From Helichrysum umbraculigerum (Eukaryota > Streptophyta > Magnoliopsida > Asterales > Asteraceae), in assembly GCA_949592205.1 (NCBI GenBank), contig CATIUR010000006.1, forward strand, positions 65,654,001-65,718,000: a stretch of 64,000 nucleotides of DNA, given 5' to 3'. Made by a program: the position numbers and the translations under genes. Positions 11,168 through 22,688 of this stretch are shown piece by piece (position 1 is the first letter of the stretch; each line of letters starts with the position of its first letter). The notes under the pieces were generated by a model, which saw only the letters and a list, made by a program, of their open reading frames with translations, did not search any database and was not told the DNA's origin.

Positions 11168-12959
11168 TTAGGTGTACGGGAAGGAGCTCCCAGGGCGAGT
11201 GATGGTGACATTATGTGCCCTGGGTTGTGGGAAAGAGTATCGCAGAGGATAGATCCTTTGGAAGTGGCAGGCCATGGTTGAGATTAGATCTAGCGGTTCC
11301 ATGGTATCCACTTTGAAGTTTCGAAGTTGTTCTGAGGTTGCTCTAGAAAGACCTAGTAATCCTTGCATGATGTAATCAACTGCCTTAGTGATTGGCCCAT
11401 TGGGATCAATCTGCGTTGTTTTTCTTGTCTTGATCACTTCCCTACTCGGATACCTAAGTCTGAAGGAGTCCATAAATTCTAGTAACTTCAACTTCAGATC
11501 TTCGAATTCTTCACTATGAGGATCTCCTTCGAATACAGTTGTAGCCTTGTACAAGCCTTTGATTAGCTGGTGCTGATGCAGGGTGAAAGGAAAGCCAGAG
11601 TTTTTGAAAATATGAATCATTTTGTTGAATATCTCGCGATATCCAGCCTGGAGGATATATTCTGCTTTCTCGGCGTCTTCTGCATTCAATATCTCGTGTA
11701 ATCGAGTTATCACAAAAGTGACAACATCGAGTAGAGACATATTTTTAACAATGAGAGGGTGATTACGCCTGCTTTCGTCCCTTATGATGTACCTAAGCTC
11801 TTCGATTATCAATTTAATATGATCTTCTAAAGTAGACTTGATGATAAATCGATTGCTTTCTTTGGTACTCAGGTGATCTTTCTCAGCTAATAAGTCAAGG
11901 AATCCCTGTAGATTCCTCATCACCATGAAGTCAGTAGCATCTTCAATATTTCTTCTGATAGCACCCAACTTCTCCCTCTGTTTTGATGAATAAGGAAACG
12001 CAGAGCCCATGAGAACATTATACACCTTGCGGTATATTTGTCTCTGTTCAATGTAGAAGAGTAGTTCATTCGCGTTGTTCCTTTCTTTCTTGAGCTGAGA
12101 TTTGAGTGCATCTGCGAATACTCTGATGCAATGCCTAAGGTTGAGCGGATCTTCGGTTCCTTTACTAGTGAGATAGATAGTGGATGCTGCCTCAATAACC
12201 GCTTTTAGCCATCTTTGGTGTAAAGAGTAATCATTGATAGAATTTCTAATAGCTGCTATTATAATATGAGGGTCAGCATCATATTCGTTTATCACAGAAA
12301 TCATTTGTTCATGAGTAGAGACAATTGGGATGCAGATGATTTCTTGAGATAAGGCTTGTGGATCAGGCAGTTCTAGAGAATCAAGAGGATAAATATCTTC
12401 ATTGGCAGGAGGCTCCTTTTCTTCTTTCATCTCTTCTTCCTGCTTGGCTGCTGGTTCAGAGATCTCGTCATCAGATGTGTCTTGGCTAATAGAGACCGTA
12501 TATAGCTCACTATTCTCCATCGGAACACAATCGTTCTTATCGGTCTTGAATGTGATGCTTTCTCCGTGAGCGCGTAAGCTGATTGTCTGAGAGTGCACAT
12601 CGATAACTGCTCTGGCTGTGTTCATAAAAGGTCTACCTAGGATTATTGGGATGTTTATATCTTCCTGAATATCCATTACCACAAAGTCAGTTGCGAAAAA
12701 GAACTTGTCGACTTTAACCATGATGTTCGCAGCTATTCCCTTAGGGTATCTAATGGATTGGTCAGCTAGCTGGACACTCATTTTAGTGGGTTTAAGGTCT
12801 CCTAATTCTAATCTTTTGAACATTGAATGTGGCATTAGGTTGATACTTGCTCCTAGATCGGCCAAAGAGCGAATATCACCAGATTGGTTGATAGAGCAAG
12901 GAAGGGTAAAACGTCCGGTGTCTCCTAGTTTTTCCGGCAGACGATTTTGAAGGATAGCT
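11168..12959 (-). CDS. Protease followed by an unrecognised duplicated domain (Athila-like element)
   Basis: About 597 codons continuing the gag frame across the 12960-15998 insertion (the codons on each side of TAGCT join in frame). The first about 150 residues are the Athila-type protease: SLADLGASINLMP, a variant aspartic-protease motif normal for this clade, and IPIILGRPFMNTARAVID. An acidic linker (EEEMKEEKEPP) follows. From about 12403 to 11168 comes a mostly helical region of some 400 residues with no RT (no FxDD box), RNase H or integrase signature. It holds two similar modules about 130 residues apart: SAFPYSSKQREKLGAI near 12000 and SGFPFTLHQHQLIKGL near 11595, each preceded by similar amphipathic helices. 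I do not recognise the domain. It could be a captured host sequence or a lineage-specific accessory protein. The frame is open to the end. Confidence 0.8.
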
Positions 12960-13792
12960 TGTGACACCCGGTCAAAATAACCCAAAATTAGCTCCTAATT
13001 TAAACTTTTAAAACACGTAATTACATACGTGTCAATACTCAAGTACACAAGTATTATATATATATATATATGTATATATATAAACCGAAACGATTAATTA
13101 ATAATCGTAAATACACGAATTTACCAAAACGTAGAAACTCAAAATGAAAGCGAGCGAAAAACATTTTTAGATCAAGTATTATTATTGAGGATAATAATTA
13201 CGTACTCCGTTTGAAATTTAAATACATTTTAGATACTGAAAACTATCCGTATGTTTTTGGTAAAACAAAAATATATTTTTATATCTCACTTAAAACATTT
13301 TTACGAAACATTTTAATTAAAAATGCATACGATTACATTTTTAGAAAATTACCATTTTAAAAGATTATACTATATAACGATCGGGTACGCAAACACGGGG
13401 CGAAAAATACCACCAACCTTCAATAATTGAGGCCGGTATATACAACCGACCTCAATAATGCAAATAACACACGCACACATTTGATCTCTTCCTCTGCTCT
13501 CTCTCGTTCCAATTCAAACAACAACAACAAAAACATTAACAAGATCAAAATCAGCAGCAACATCATAATCATCTTCATCTTGATCATCTTCATCATCATC
13601 GGATCATCCTCATCATCATCCTCTCGGTTTCCAAATTTCAATACGTAAGAACACTTACCAAAATACTTTAAATTTTTGATTATAATACTTATATGATCTT
13701 ATAATAGTATTGTACATGCGGAAAATTGGTTAAAACTTAGTTAGAATTCGTTCTGTGAAATTTATGTTCGAACAGACCTGGAAAATAGACCA

Positions 13793-14107
13793 GGATCCGG
13801 CGGATCAAGGGTGGATCCGGCGGATTCGTTTTAGAAACATGCTGATCCGGCGGATCAATCTTGTATCCAGCGGATTCCCTATATTTTGACAATGATCCGG
13901 CGGATCACACATAGGATCCGGCGGATTCCCTGAAAATAAACTTGATCCGGCGGATCAAATCTTGTATCCGGCGGATTCCCCTTGGCCAGACCCTGATCCG
14001 GCGGATCTCACTTAGGATCCGGCGGATCCCCTTCGAGACCATTGAATCCGGCGTATTCAAACCAATATGGCGGATTCCCCCTTTATATTTCATGATCCAA
14101 CGGATCA
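13793..14107 (+). repeat. GATCCGGCGGATC palindromic array in solo LTR 2
   Basis: About a dozen copies of the odd palindrome TGATCCG-G-CGGATCA or close variants. They form a higher-order unit of about 50 bp with two words each (units begin near 13849, 13899, 13949 and 13999). The last copies are decayed. The array starts about 830 bp into the LTR. Confidence 0.9.
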
Positions 14108-14857
14108 ATAAACTAGCCCTGCGAATTTTAGCTAAAACAGAACAAATAAATTTTCGAAAACGTCGACGATTTAACAACTTAAAACAGGGTAGCTTCGCGA
14201 TGAAAATTTTATTATATCGGATTGGGCTCAAATTCGCTCGGTCATTCAAAAACAACCCAATGGTCAAGGCTAAGTACCTTAGCCTAGTCAGTTTTAGGCC
14301 ATCCGGGGTCGTCTAGGAGTCGAAAATGGCATATTTCGATTTTCGGACTCCTGCCAAATTTTGTAAATTATGAAATAAAGTGTAACGGATATAATGAACT
14401 TGAGTAACCACTAAACTTATATGATACGACTTATATGCGAAACACGTGTACTTTTATAAGCCCAACAAATCATGTATAATAATAATAGTTTGAAATTATT
14501 ATTACAAACCGTCACCAACAAACCGTACACTTTTACAAACTATAAACTAAATTGTTTTCAAACATATAAACAAACACTTGAACACAATTAATCAAGTGAA
14601 CAAATATACAAATGAATTACTAAACATCTAATTACAAATATATAATCTCGCGTGTTTAGGATACTAGGGGATTACACTTGGAATACGTGCGCACTTTAGG
14701 AATTGCTTGCTCAACAGGTGAGTCTCACTGCCCCTTTTTACTGTTTTCACTTTGGGGGAGGTGCATCACTTGTTTTCTGAATATATTGTTTACAAAATAT
14801 ATTTGTTACTGCTATTGCTTGTTTACTGTGTGTAATTGTTTACTAAAATTTCTTGAA

Positions 14858-15199
14858 ACTATAATACAAGTACAAAATGTATTATTTTACTGATTTGAAT
14901 ACAAGTACAAAATGTATTATTTTACCGACTTTAATACAAATACAAAAGGTATTATTTTACAAACTATAATACAAGTACAAAATGTATTATTTTACTGATT
15001 TGAATACAAGTACAAAATGTATTATTTTACCGACTTTAATACAAATACAAAAGGTATTATTTTACAAACTATAATACAAGTACAAAATGTATTATTTTAC
15101 TGATTTGAATACAAGTACAAAATGTATTATTTTACCGACTTTAATACCAGTACAAAAGGTATTATTTTACAAACTATAATACAAGTACAAAATGTATTG
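14858..15199 (+). repeat. Tandem repeat, about 34-bp monomer in 103-bp trimers
   Basis: Monomers of the type AATACAAGTACAAAATGTATT followed by ATTTTAC alternate in three variants, giving an exact period near 103 bp over about three periods. Each monomer is itself a weak inverted repeat (AATACA...TGTATT). One late copy reads AATACC...GGTATT, changed on both arms. Confidence 0.85.
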
Positions 15200-16003
15200 A
15201 TTAACGACGTATTGCCTTACTGAACTGCATGAGTTTCTATTTAATCCAATGAAGTCCTCTGAATTATAGTCGTCAGTTATACAATAAGCGCGAATTTTAG
15301 TATATGGATCCATATGGGACTGACAATCCCCGCCTGGGGTGGTAGCTCCACCACGAACCGCACTAGTATAAACAGGTGTTTCTTATTCGTTTGATATGAG
15401 TATTTTTGGATTAGTACTCACGGGGGCAAATTACTGACGTGTTAAGCTTCGACTATAATGGCTCATGGCATGGCAATAAATTGACAGACTATACCGACTT
15501 TACTATGTTTGTGAAATACTATTTTACTAAATTACTACTGTTGTACAATTATACTTTAATGTTTTACTGATGTTAAATGATTTACTTACTGATTTACTCA
15601 AACTGTTTATTATTGTATACTATAAACATGTGAGATTCACCAACCTTTTTGGTTGACCTTTTTAGTGATGTATTCTCAGGTACTCAGCAACAGTAGGATG
15701 GCTAGCAGGGTATGCTAGGCTAGTACGAATCGCATGCATAAACACTTGAAGATTTTATTGGCATCATCTTTTGTATATTGATTATGTGTTTAAAATCTTT
15801 TGAATAACTTTGCGAACTCGCTAATGATGTACTACTTATAACTTAAAACCTTGTATTACTTTTGGTAATGTATTGTAATGAAATGTATTTTCTAAAACGT
15901 CTCATTTAGAGTCGTTTGCTTGTACTTTGGTGTTTTGATATTTGATTAGTGGCACCCAAAACTCGCTTCCGCAAAGCATTAAATTTGGGGGTGTCACATA
16001 GCT

Positions 16004-17673
16004 GAACATTCAGCAGTTAGCGGGACATTAGGTACTTCGGGTACCTTGTCTTTGTTTGAGATAAGTCTCCTAACATATTTAGCATACTTGAAAGCTTTGA
16101 TTTCATTAGGTTGTTGCTTCAGACGTCCTGGAAATGGTAAGCTTTCCTTTTTAGGCTTTGGAGAAGACTTTTTCTCAACTGTCTGTGTGACAGGAGATTG
16201 TTCTTTCACCGGAGAAAGAACTGAAGGTTGGCTCGGTGCCACCTTGGAGTCTTGGTTGGTTACGTGGTTGGCTTCCATAGTATGTGGGTTATGAAAGGTG
16301 CTACTAGGCAGACTACCCTGTGGTCTAGTGTCGATACGTTCTGCTAGTCGACCTACTTGGGTTACAAGAGTGTTTAGTAAAGTTAGTTGGTCTCTTAGGA
16401 AGAGATCAACCTGGTCTTGTCTAGCCGTAATCGTTTGGATAATTTGTATGAGGGTGTCGTCTCGACTAGTAATTGGCCTAGTGGGTTCAGAAGATTGGGC
16501 CATCTCTGATGTGGTTCCGGGAAGCAATGGTGGTTAGTTATAACTAAGTTTAGGTTGTTGTGGGAAGGTTGGGTATTGGAATTGGTTGGGTGGTGGAATT
16601 GGTAGGTATTGGTTGGCTCGAAGAGGAGAGGTTTGAGTATAATCAGGTGGACGTGGATGGGTTCGGAACTGGTCATAGTAGGCTGTGCTATCAACAGGGT
16701 TCGTAGCTTGTGGATTGTTACAGCTCTGACAGGACTGAATATGGTAGACCTGTTGAGGAGGTTTCTTCAGCTTTCTTATTTCCTCAGTTAGCGTTCCGAT
16801 GTGTTCCGTCAGAGATTTGATCGCCTCAGTTTGCACGGGATTGGGAAGGGCAAGCGGTGCCGATGATGAGGAATGCTCATCAGTGTTCCAATCGTTGTGA
16901 TTCATGGTCATGCTCTCAAGCAGATTCCAGGCTTCGTCATCCGTGCAACGCGTGAAGTTTCCTCGAGCAGCGGCATCGAGCATTGGCTTGTGGTGCGGTG
17001 CGAGACCATTGTAAAACGTGCACAACTGAGTTGATCGTTCGATTTGGTGGTTAGGACATCTTCTAAGCAACCTCTTAAATCTTTCCCACGCACTATAGAT
17101 TGATTCATCATGAAACTGTTGGAAGTTCAAGATATCTTTCTTTAACTTGATTCGTTTGGATGGGGGAAAGTACTTTGTTAAGAACTTATCTTCCATTTCC
17201 GCCCATGAGGAGATAGAGTTGGTCTCTAATTCCTCGAACCAAGTCTGTGCATGATGAGAAAGAGAGTAGGGGAACAGATATAAGTGGATTGTATCTTGCT
17301 CAACCCTATTTTGCTTGAAAGAGTCGGACAGGGTGAAAAATTTGTTGAGGTGGGAGTAGGGGTCATCGTTCGGTTGTCCATTGAATTGGCAGCGATTCAG
17401 GATCAGCTGCACTACGTCGTGCTTGAGTTCGAATGATGCTCCTTCAGTCTCCGGGTAGCGTATGGGTCCTCCTCGAACTTCTATCGAGGGTTTGTTGTAA
17501 TCGGCGAGAGTGATGCTTGCGGTGGTTGTAGGATTGTGGGAAGATGATCGCTTTTCTTGCCGGATGGGTAGGATGTCATTTTCGGGATACGGGAAAGGAA
17601 GGGTTGAAAGAATTTTTAGGGGTTTAAGAAGAGAGAACCATCCTAAAGGATCACTAGAAAGAAAGTTCATCAT
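16004..17673 (-). pseudogene. Gag of the Athila-like element, with one in-frame stop
   Basis: The first in-frame ATGs are at 17673 and 17670. The upstream part of the open frame is LTR and primer-binding site, so I start here. Residues about 110-240 match retrotransposon Gag: LFPYSLSHHAQTWFEEL, KYFPPSKRIKLKKDI, AWERFKRLLRRCPNH and LDAAARGNF, all in the usual Athila order. A TAA at 16534-16536 interrupts the frame; it continues in the same frame to 16004, with a charged, proline-rich linker and LPFPGRLKQQ. It then ran into protease before a solo LTR inserted at 15999. The single stop looks like a recent mutation. Confidence 0.85.
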
Positions 17674-17697
17674 GACGTCTCTAAGTCTTACAGTTGA

Positions 17698-17716
17698 TTC
17701 CCCGGCAGCGGCGCCA
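17698..17716 (-). other. Primer-binding site, probably for tRNA-Asp
   Basis: Reading the - strand, six bases after the LTR end comes TGGCGCCGCTGCCGGGGAA. Athila-group elements use a very similar 18-mer that pairs with the 3' end of a tRNA, usually given as tRNA-Asp. The site fixes the orientation of the inner element. The tRNA identity is from memory of the family and was not checked here. Confidence 0.8.
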
Positions 17717-17722
17717 AAAACT

Positions 17723-20129
17723 TGACGCGCCACCAGCGGTCGGTTAGGAATTAACCTGTCGTTGCACCGACTACTGGCGACGTGTCAGTGGAGTTTTTAA
17801 AATTTGTAAATGATGGGGCCTAAGTTTACCAGTGCTAAAGGTGTATAGCAGCAAGTATGACCTAGGGTCGTTCTTTAAAACCAACGGTATTGTGAAACAG
17901 AGAAACCAAGATGTCCGAATCTAGCTAGTGAAGGTTGTTTTAAAAGCAGTTGGAGGTTTGTTTTTGTTTGTTTTCTAATTTATACTAATAATTAAACTAC
18001 GCAATAAAATAAAATAAAGGGATAGCAGTCAGGATAGAGGGGGTGTTTGTTGTGACTTCGTTAGCCTTGCATTGGGATGATGTTTTAGTTTAAGTTATGA
18101 AAACGTCTTTCTAAAGATTTGTATTTTATTTGTCTTAAGTATTTGTGGTGTAAGCACTAGCACCCTACTGATTGATTGCTCAATCAGTAAGTCACTGAGT
18201 AACTAGGCTATCGTGATTCTGATCGGAGGAGGCTGCTCAACTCTCAACACTGCCCTGTTACGGAACAGTGACCCTTTTCTGGAATACGAAGATTCCTGGG
18301 CGCATGCATAGAGTAACAGACCCACTAACGGTCCGACCGTTCTTAACACCACAGTGATACTCAATTGAATAAAACATTTAGGTTTAAGACTTGGTTGGTG
18401 TTTGATTACTTTCCATCAATGGTTTTGTAGAATCCAGGGGTGATAGACAAATTTGGAATACTAGATGATTCCTCGTCTTCCTTTCTGGATTCATAAACTG
18501 AGTTTGTATTTTAGATTAGAGATTCCCCATTTATGATTTAAACCAGCCCTCACTTGTATTTGACCAATAAATCCCTAGTTTATTCACAGTATACAATACT
18601 TGTTTAAAACAACATTTCCACGGCTTCAAAACCAGACCATGTTATTTAAACACAAATATTTAATCCGGAGTTTATTCACGGTGTACAATACGTATAAAGT
18701 ATTTCCACAGATCCAAAACCAAAACACAGATAATTAATTACCCCCGATATGACGTCTTATCAAAAGGTTTTAACCACGTTTATTGGTGGAAAGGCGTTAG
18801 TTGAATATGCGGTTTAAAATCATAGATGGAATGCGTAATCAAAGCACCGAGTTTTCATTTATAATATAATAGTTGGGAACATTAATCCACAACGGATTGT
18901 GCCCACGACTTTCATAGCTTCCAAGTTCCGTACTCCACACATTAGTGATGTTTCCGGCGCTATACAAATGAAAGCCGTATAACGTTACTTCCGTTGTTTC
19001 ATAATGACATCATCCCAATTAACGACTAACTACATCACAACAAACACATAATATAACTACTCACTACGCATAATAACAGATCCTAAATCTAGCATAATAA
19101 CAATAGCAATCATCATTATAATAGATAAGGAAAGAAGTAACCGTTAATAAAGCGTAGATTGAATAAACGTTAGAGAGAGAGTACAAGCAGAATCTCCGCA
19201 ATATCTTGGACAATATTACAAATAAGCCCCTGAACTATTCCCTACGCTATTACAAAAGTAGTCCCTCCGTTAGTCCCAGTTAAATATTAACTGAGAACTA
19301 ACTGATGCTAACCCTAATTCTAGAGAGAGAAAAAGAAGAGAGAGAGAGTAGAGAGAGAGAGAGAGTGTGTGAGAGAGAAAGTGAGAGTGAGGAAATGAGT
19401 GGAATGAAGAATGGTGTGTGAAAATGTGGAGGAGGTGACTCCTATTTATAGGCAAAGTCCCAAATCAGCCGTACAAGTCGTGAAGCACCAACGTACAAGC
19501 AAACGAAGCACAAACGAGCACCAATTGGGGTAGGGAGGGCCGTATACGGCCTTGCAGGGGCTGTATACGGTATTGCAAGGGCCGTATACGGTCTTAGTAG
19601 GGCCGTATACGGTGTCCAGGGCCGTATACGGTCTCCGTCTGATTTCGTTCGTTGCTTAAAACGCCCGTATCTCCTTCGTTACACGTCCGTTTGACCTGAT
19701 TCTTTCGCCCACGATCTCGTAATTCCGTTACGCTTCTAATGGTGTTAATTTCATAGAAATTGGATGTGTATATCTCAGGCATATCCGGAATGACTTTTAA
19801 CGATCTGTAGAAGCCGTATCTCTTCCGTTCTTTATCCAATTTGCATGATTCTTGATTCTCCCTTCTCGTTTTTACCTATTACATCATACCATAAGGTTAG
19901 AATATGTTTATCATAAGGTAAATGAGGGTGTGAAAATTGATTGTTGTTTATTCGCTCTGTTTTGCTCGTTATTTGGACGTTTTTTAGTGATTTTTGCAGC
20001 AACGCCTATATTTGGAGCACTTTAGTGAATTTTAGTAAATAATGATTATTTTGGAATGTTTTCACTAAAGATGTGCCCAAAAAGTGTGGAATAACGTACT
20101 TAAAAAACATGACTTTTTGTGTCACATCA
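17723..20129 (-). repeat. Right (5') LTR of the Athila-like element
   Basis: 2,407 bp beginning TGACGCGCC and ending CACATCA on the + strand, intact, next to target duplication AGCGT (20130-20134). Because the element is on the - strand this copy should drive its transcription. It contains the five-copy CCGTATACGG array (19537-19636) and an AG microsatellite (about 19323-19368). Open frames within it are not genes. Confidence 0.93.
19537..19636 (-). repeat. CCGTATACGG array in right Athila-like LTR
   Basis: Same five-copy array as in the left LTR, with two substitutions in the spacers. On the element's strand it lies about 490-590 bp from the start of the LTR, so probably in U3. Confidence 0.88.
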
Positions 20130-20134
20130 AGCGT

Positions 20135-20420
20135 GCACCCCACTTTTCACGTTTCTAACTTAAAGAAATGCCTGTCCGATGAGACACTTATTATCCCACT
20201 CGATGAAATTCGTTTTGACGACAAACTTCATTTTGTTGAGGAACCTGCCGAAATCATGGACCGTGAGGTCAAACAACTAAAACAAAGTCGTATTTCCATC
20301 GTCAAAGTCAGATGGAATTCGCGGCGCGGTCCGGAATTCACTTGGGAACGGGAAGACCAAATGCGACTCAAGTATCCTCAGCTATTCACCGATTCTACAT
20401 CAACCACGACCTCGAACTAA
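20135..20420 (+). CDS. C-terminal tail and chromodomain of the Tekay polyprotein
   Basis: 95 codons and a stop that continue the pol frame broken at 3870. The start HPTFHVSNLKKCL is the conserved segment after integrase in Tekay elements. EIMDREVKQLKQSRI, VKVRWNSRRGPEFTWE and REDQMRLKYPQLF form the chromodomain thought to guide integration into heterochromatin. The sequence is uninterrupted. Its frame upstream of 20130 is LTR of the inserted element and not coding. Confidence 0.92.
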
Positions 20421-20441
20421 ATTTCGGGACGAAATTCTCCT

Positions 20442-20455
20442 AACAGGGGGGAGAA
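20442..20455 (+). other. Polypurine tract of the Tekay element
   Basis: AACAGGGGGGAGAA, immediately before the 3' LTR start TGTAACACCC, in the position where plus-strand DNA synthesis is primed in LTR retrotransposons. Confidence 0.8.
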
Positions 20456-22688
20456 TGTAACACCCGCCAAATTAGGACTAGTAATTAGTGCCTAATCATA
20501 TGTTAATACATGTAATTAGTTCTGTGTTAGGCTAATTTATGTATCGAAATATATATTGTTGAATATATACGAAAATGCGATTTGATTAAATCGTACGCAA
20601 TTTAAATCGAATGTATTTCGGTTCCATAAATACGGACGTTGGTGACACAATTTATATTTAAGTATAAAACATTATCTGAAAACATTACTGGGTCTAAACT
20701 ACTGTTTAAATTTTATTTCCAAAGTTGTCCCGCTTCGTACAATTAAAACTTACCTAATTAACAACAAAATACGCAAATTATTTAAATCACATTTTAAATC
20801 TTTAAATTATTAGATAATTGGTAAAACAATTTAATTAGATTATTAAATAAAAATTCGTATTTTAAAATGGTTAATTAACGCGCAAAATATTTATTAAAAC
20901 GTTAAATGACGGAGAAAACGAACACCACGCGGAGCGCGGGGCGAAGACTGAAGAATGGAAGGTTAACCTCCCAATTTCCCCTCTCTTTCTTACCTCTCTC
21001 TCTCCTCTCTTCTTTTTCTTTCAACCAAAAACTCACCATCATCACCTTAAATCTCAAAATAACACACCAAAACACGCTCGGATTTCCTCGCTCGTTTGGA
21101 ACAAAAGACTCACCACTTCACAATCTACAACGCTATCTTTTTGGATTTTCAATCCGACACTTTGTAAGTTTCCGACAAAATCCCGAAACCACTCGATTCC
21201 TAGTATTTTCACTTGATAGTCGTTTATATAACTTATATATGTCCATTACAAAGAGTAGAACACGATTTTATAGCTTAAAAATGAGTTTGAATTGGGTTTT
21301 GGCCGGAAAAATCCCGACAGTCGAAACTTTCTGGGCTGGTGTTCTTCAATGCGACACAAGCATTGTGTCGCATGTTGTGTCGTATAAAATCCTCTATGTC
21401 GCATTTTGTGTCGCATGAAGCCAGTTATGTCGTATCCTATGCGACACAATATTGTGTCGTACCTTATGTCGCAAATACCATGCGACACAACCCTTATGTC
21501 GCTATTGATTTAGCATCGAACGCTTATGCGACACAACCCTTGTGTCGCATGACAAATTTTTGTGTCGCACGTTGTGTCGCAAAACACAGAAAACTAGAAT
21601 TTTTAAAAGTCAAAGTTACTGTAGAAAAGTCAAATTTACTGTAGCAATTCAATGTAGCAAACGCAATAATAACATTTCAGAACTATTGTTACAAACCGTC
21701 ACCAACGGGCCGTACACGTTTTCAAACACTTAAAAAATCGACCAAATCGTAGTAATTTGGACATATATATAGTTGTGTAACAACTACAAGGGTGATCTTT
21801 TGAGATACCCAATCATGTTTATAACCATCGCGTGTCGTGGACACCCTCAGGTTACAAGTCTTTGGACTTCATTACTCGGCTAATCAACTCAAGTTTATTA
21901 AGTTAAACTCACAAGACTCAGGTGAGTCTCATAGCCCCTCTTTTTACTGTGTTACTCAGGGGTGTGATACATTGCTTATTTTAACATGTGAACGCAAGTA
22001 CAACTTTTACATATACTACATGAGTTTTACTCTAATCATTTAAAGTCCTCCGTCAGCATAGTTGTTAATACGTTGTAGCGTGAATATTAGTATATGGTAC
22101 CATATAGGATTGACCCTCCTCGTTCGGGTTAGCAAACACTAACCGGGTAAACGAACGTACTAATATTTGGGAAGACGAATGTTGATTAGGCATTCGTGGA
22201 GGCACCTCGCCCGGATTTTCTCTATAGGGGACCCGGCCCTCGAGTTAAGCTCAACTATGTGCTCATGGCTGTATACATATACATTATCAATTGCTGGATG
22301 CAATTCAATTATTTAAATCTTGCGGTTCATACTATATTACTTGATTTCAAACCTGTGAGCTCACCAGCTTTAGCTGACCCATTTAGCATGTATCGCAGGT
22401 ACCAAGCAGTAGGTTGTTTCTGCTTCAGGACTTCTAGCTCGAGTCAGCGTACAGACGTTTGAGATTTTCTTGCATTAGTATATTTTGTACAAGCACTTAT
22501 GTACTGAAATCTCCTTTTATTTAAACTCGAGCTATGTAAAGCTATTAATGTTGTAAACATTTCAATATTAATATATTTTGTCAAAACGACGCATATAGAG
22601 TCGTTTACTATATATCTTTGTGCTTTGTTATTGATTAGTAACACCCAAATCGTGCTTCCGCAAATTATTAAATTTGGGGGGTGTTACA
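20456..22688 (+). repeat. 3' LTR of the Tekay element
   Basis: 2,233 bp from TGTAACACCCGCC to GGGGGGTGTTACA. It contains a GCGACACAA/TTGTGTCGC palindromic array at 21350-21581, followed by the block AGTTACTGTAGAAAAGTCAA (about 21612) also found in solo LTR 1, and a 16-bp palindrome at 22091-22106. The host flank begins at 22689. Confidence 0.88.
21350..21581 (+). repeat. GCGACACAA/TTGTGTCGC palindromic array in Tekay 3' LTR
   Basis: About 15 copies of GCGACA or TGTCGC in 230 bp, in inverted pairs such as TGCGACACAA-GCA-TTGTGTCGCA (near 21350) and TGCGACACAA-CCC-TTGTGTCGCA (near 21529), giving 10-bp stems with 3-nt loops. The array starts about 894 bp into the LTR. Confidence 0.88.

Larger units (their letters stand above)
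12960..15998 (+). mobile_element. Solo LTR 2, Tekay-related, inside gag-pro of the Athila-like element
   Basis: 3,039 bp beginning TGTGACACCCGG and ending GGGGGTGTCACA, with TAGCT on both sides (12955-12959 and 15999-16003). Removing it plus one TAGCT joins the gag linker to protease in frame. It includes a TA microsatellite (about 13053-13081), a GATCCGGCGGATC array (13793-14107) and a tandem repeat (14858-15199). No internal retrotransposon sequence is present. Confidence 0.92.
3871..20129 (-). mobile_element. Athila/Tat-like LTR retrotransposon, apparently non-autonomous, inserted in Tekay pol
   Basis: Direct repeats at both ends start TGACGCGCC and end GTGTCACATCA. They are flanked by AGCGT on each side. 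A primer-binding site lies just inside the right LTR on the - strand, and the gag frame also runs on the - strand, so the right LTR is the 5' LTR. With the two solo-LTR insertions removed, the internal part is about 5.9 kb. It has gag, a protease with the Athila-style DLGASINLMP motif, and then an unknown protein region. I see no RT, RNase H or integrase motif in it. The LTRs differ at about 30 positions over 2.4 kb by eye, so the insertion is fairly recent and must have been mobilised in trans. Confidence 0.9.
1..22688 (+). mobile_element. Tekay-type Ty3/gypsy retrotransposon (host of the nest), 5' end outside window
   Basis: One chromovirus-type element explains both ends of this block. Gag and most of pol occupy 3-3870. 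The missing C-terminal piece of the polyprotein, with its chromodomain, occupies 20135-20420. A polypurine tract and the 3' LTR follow. The gap is filled by another retrotransposon flanked by the 5-bp duplication AGCGT (3866-3870 and 20130-20134). Removing the insert and one AGCGT puts the pol frame back in register. The element is damaged: a one-base frameshift near 162, a TAG at 563-565, and an Asp-to-Glu change in the integrase triad. The 5' LTR lies left of the window, so the element's own target duplication cannot be checked. Confidence 0.93.

Noticed and set aside
13420..14316. Two-strand frames in solo LTR 2
   Set aside because: They arise from low-complexity TCATCATC sequence and the GATCCGGCGGATC array, not from genes.
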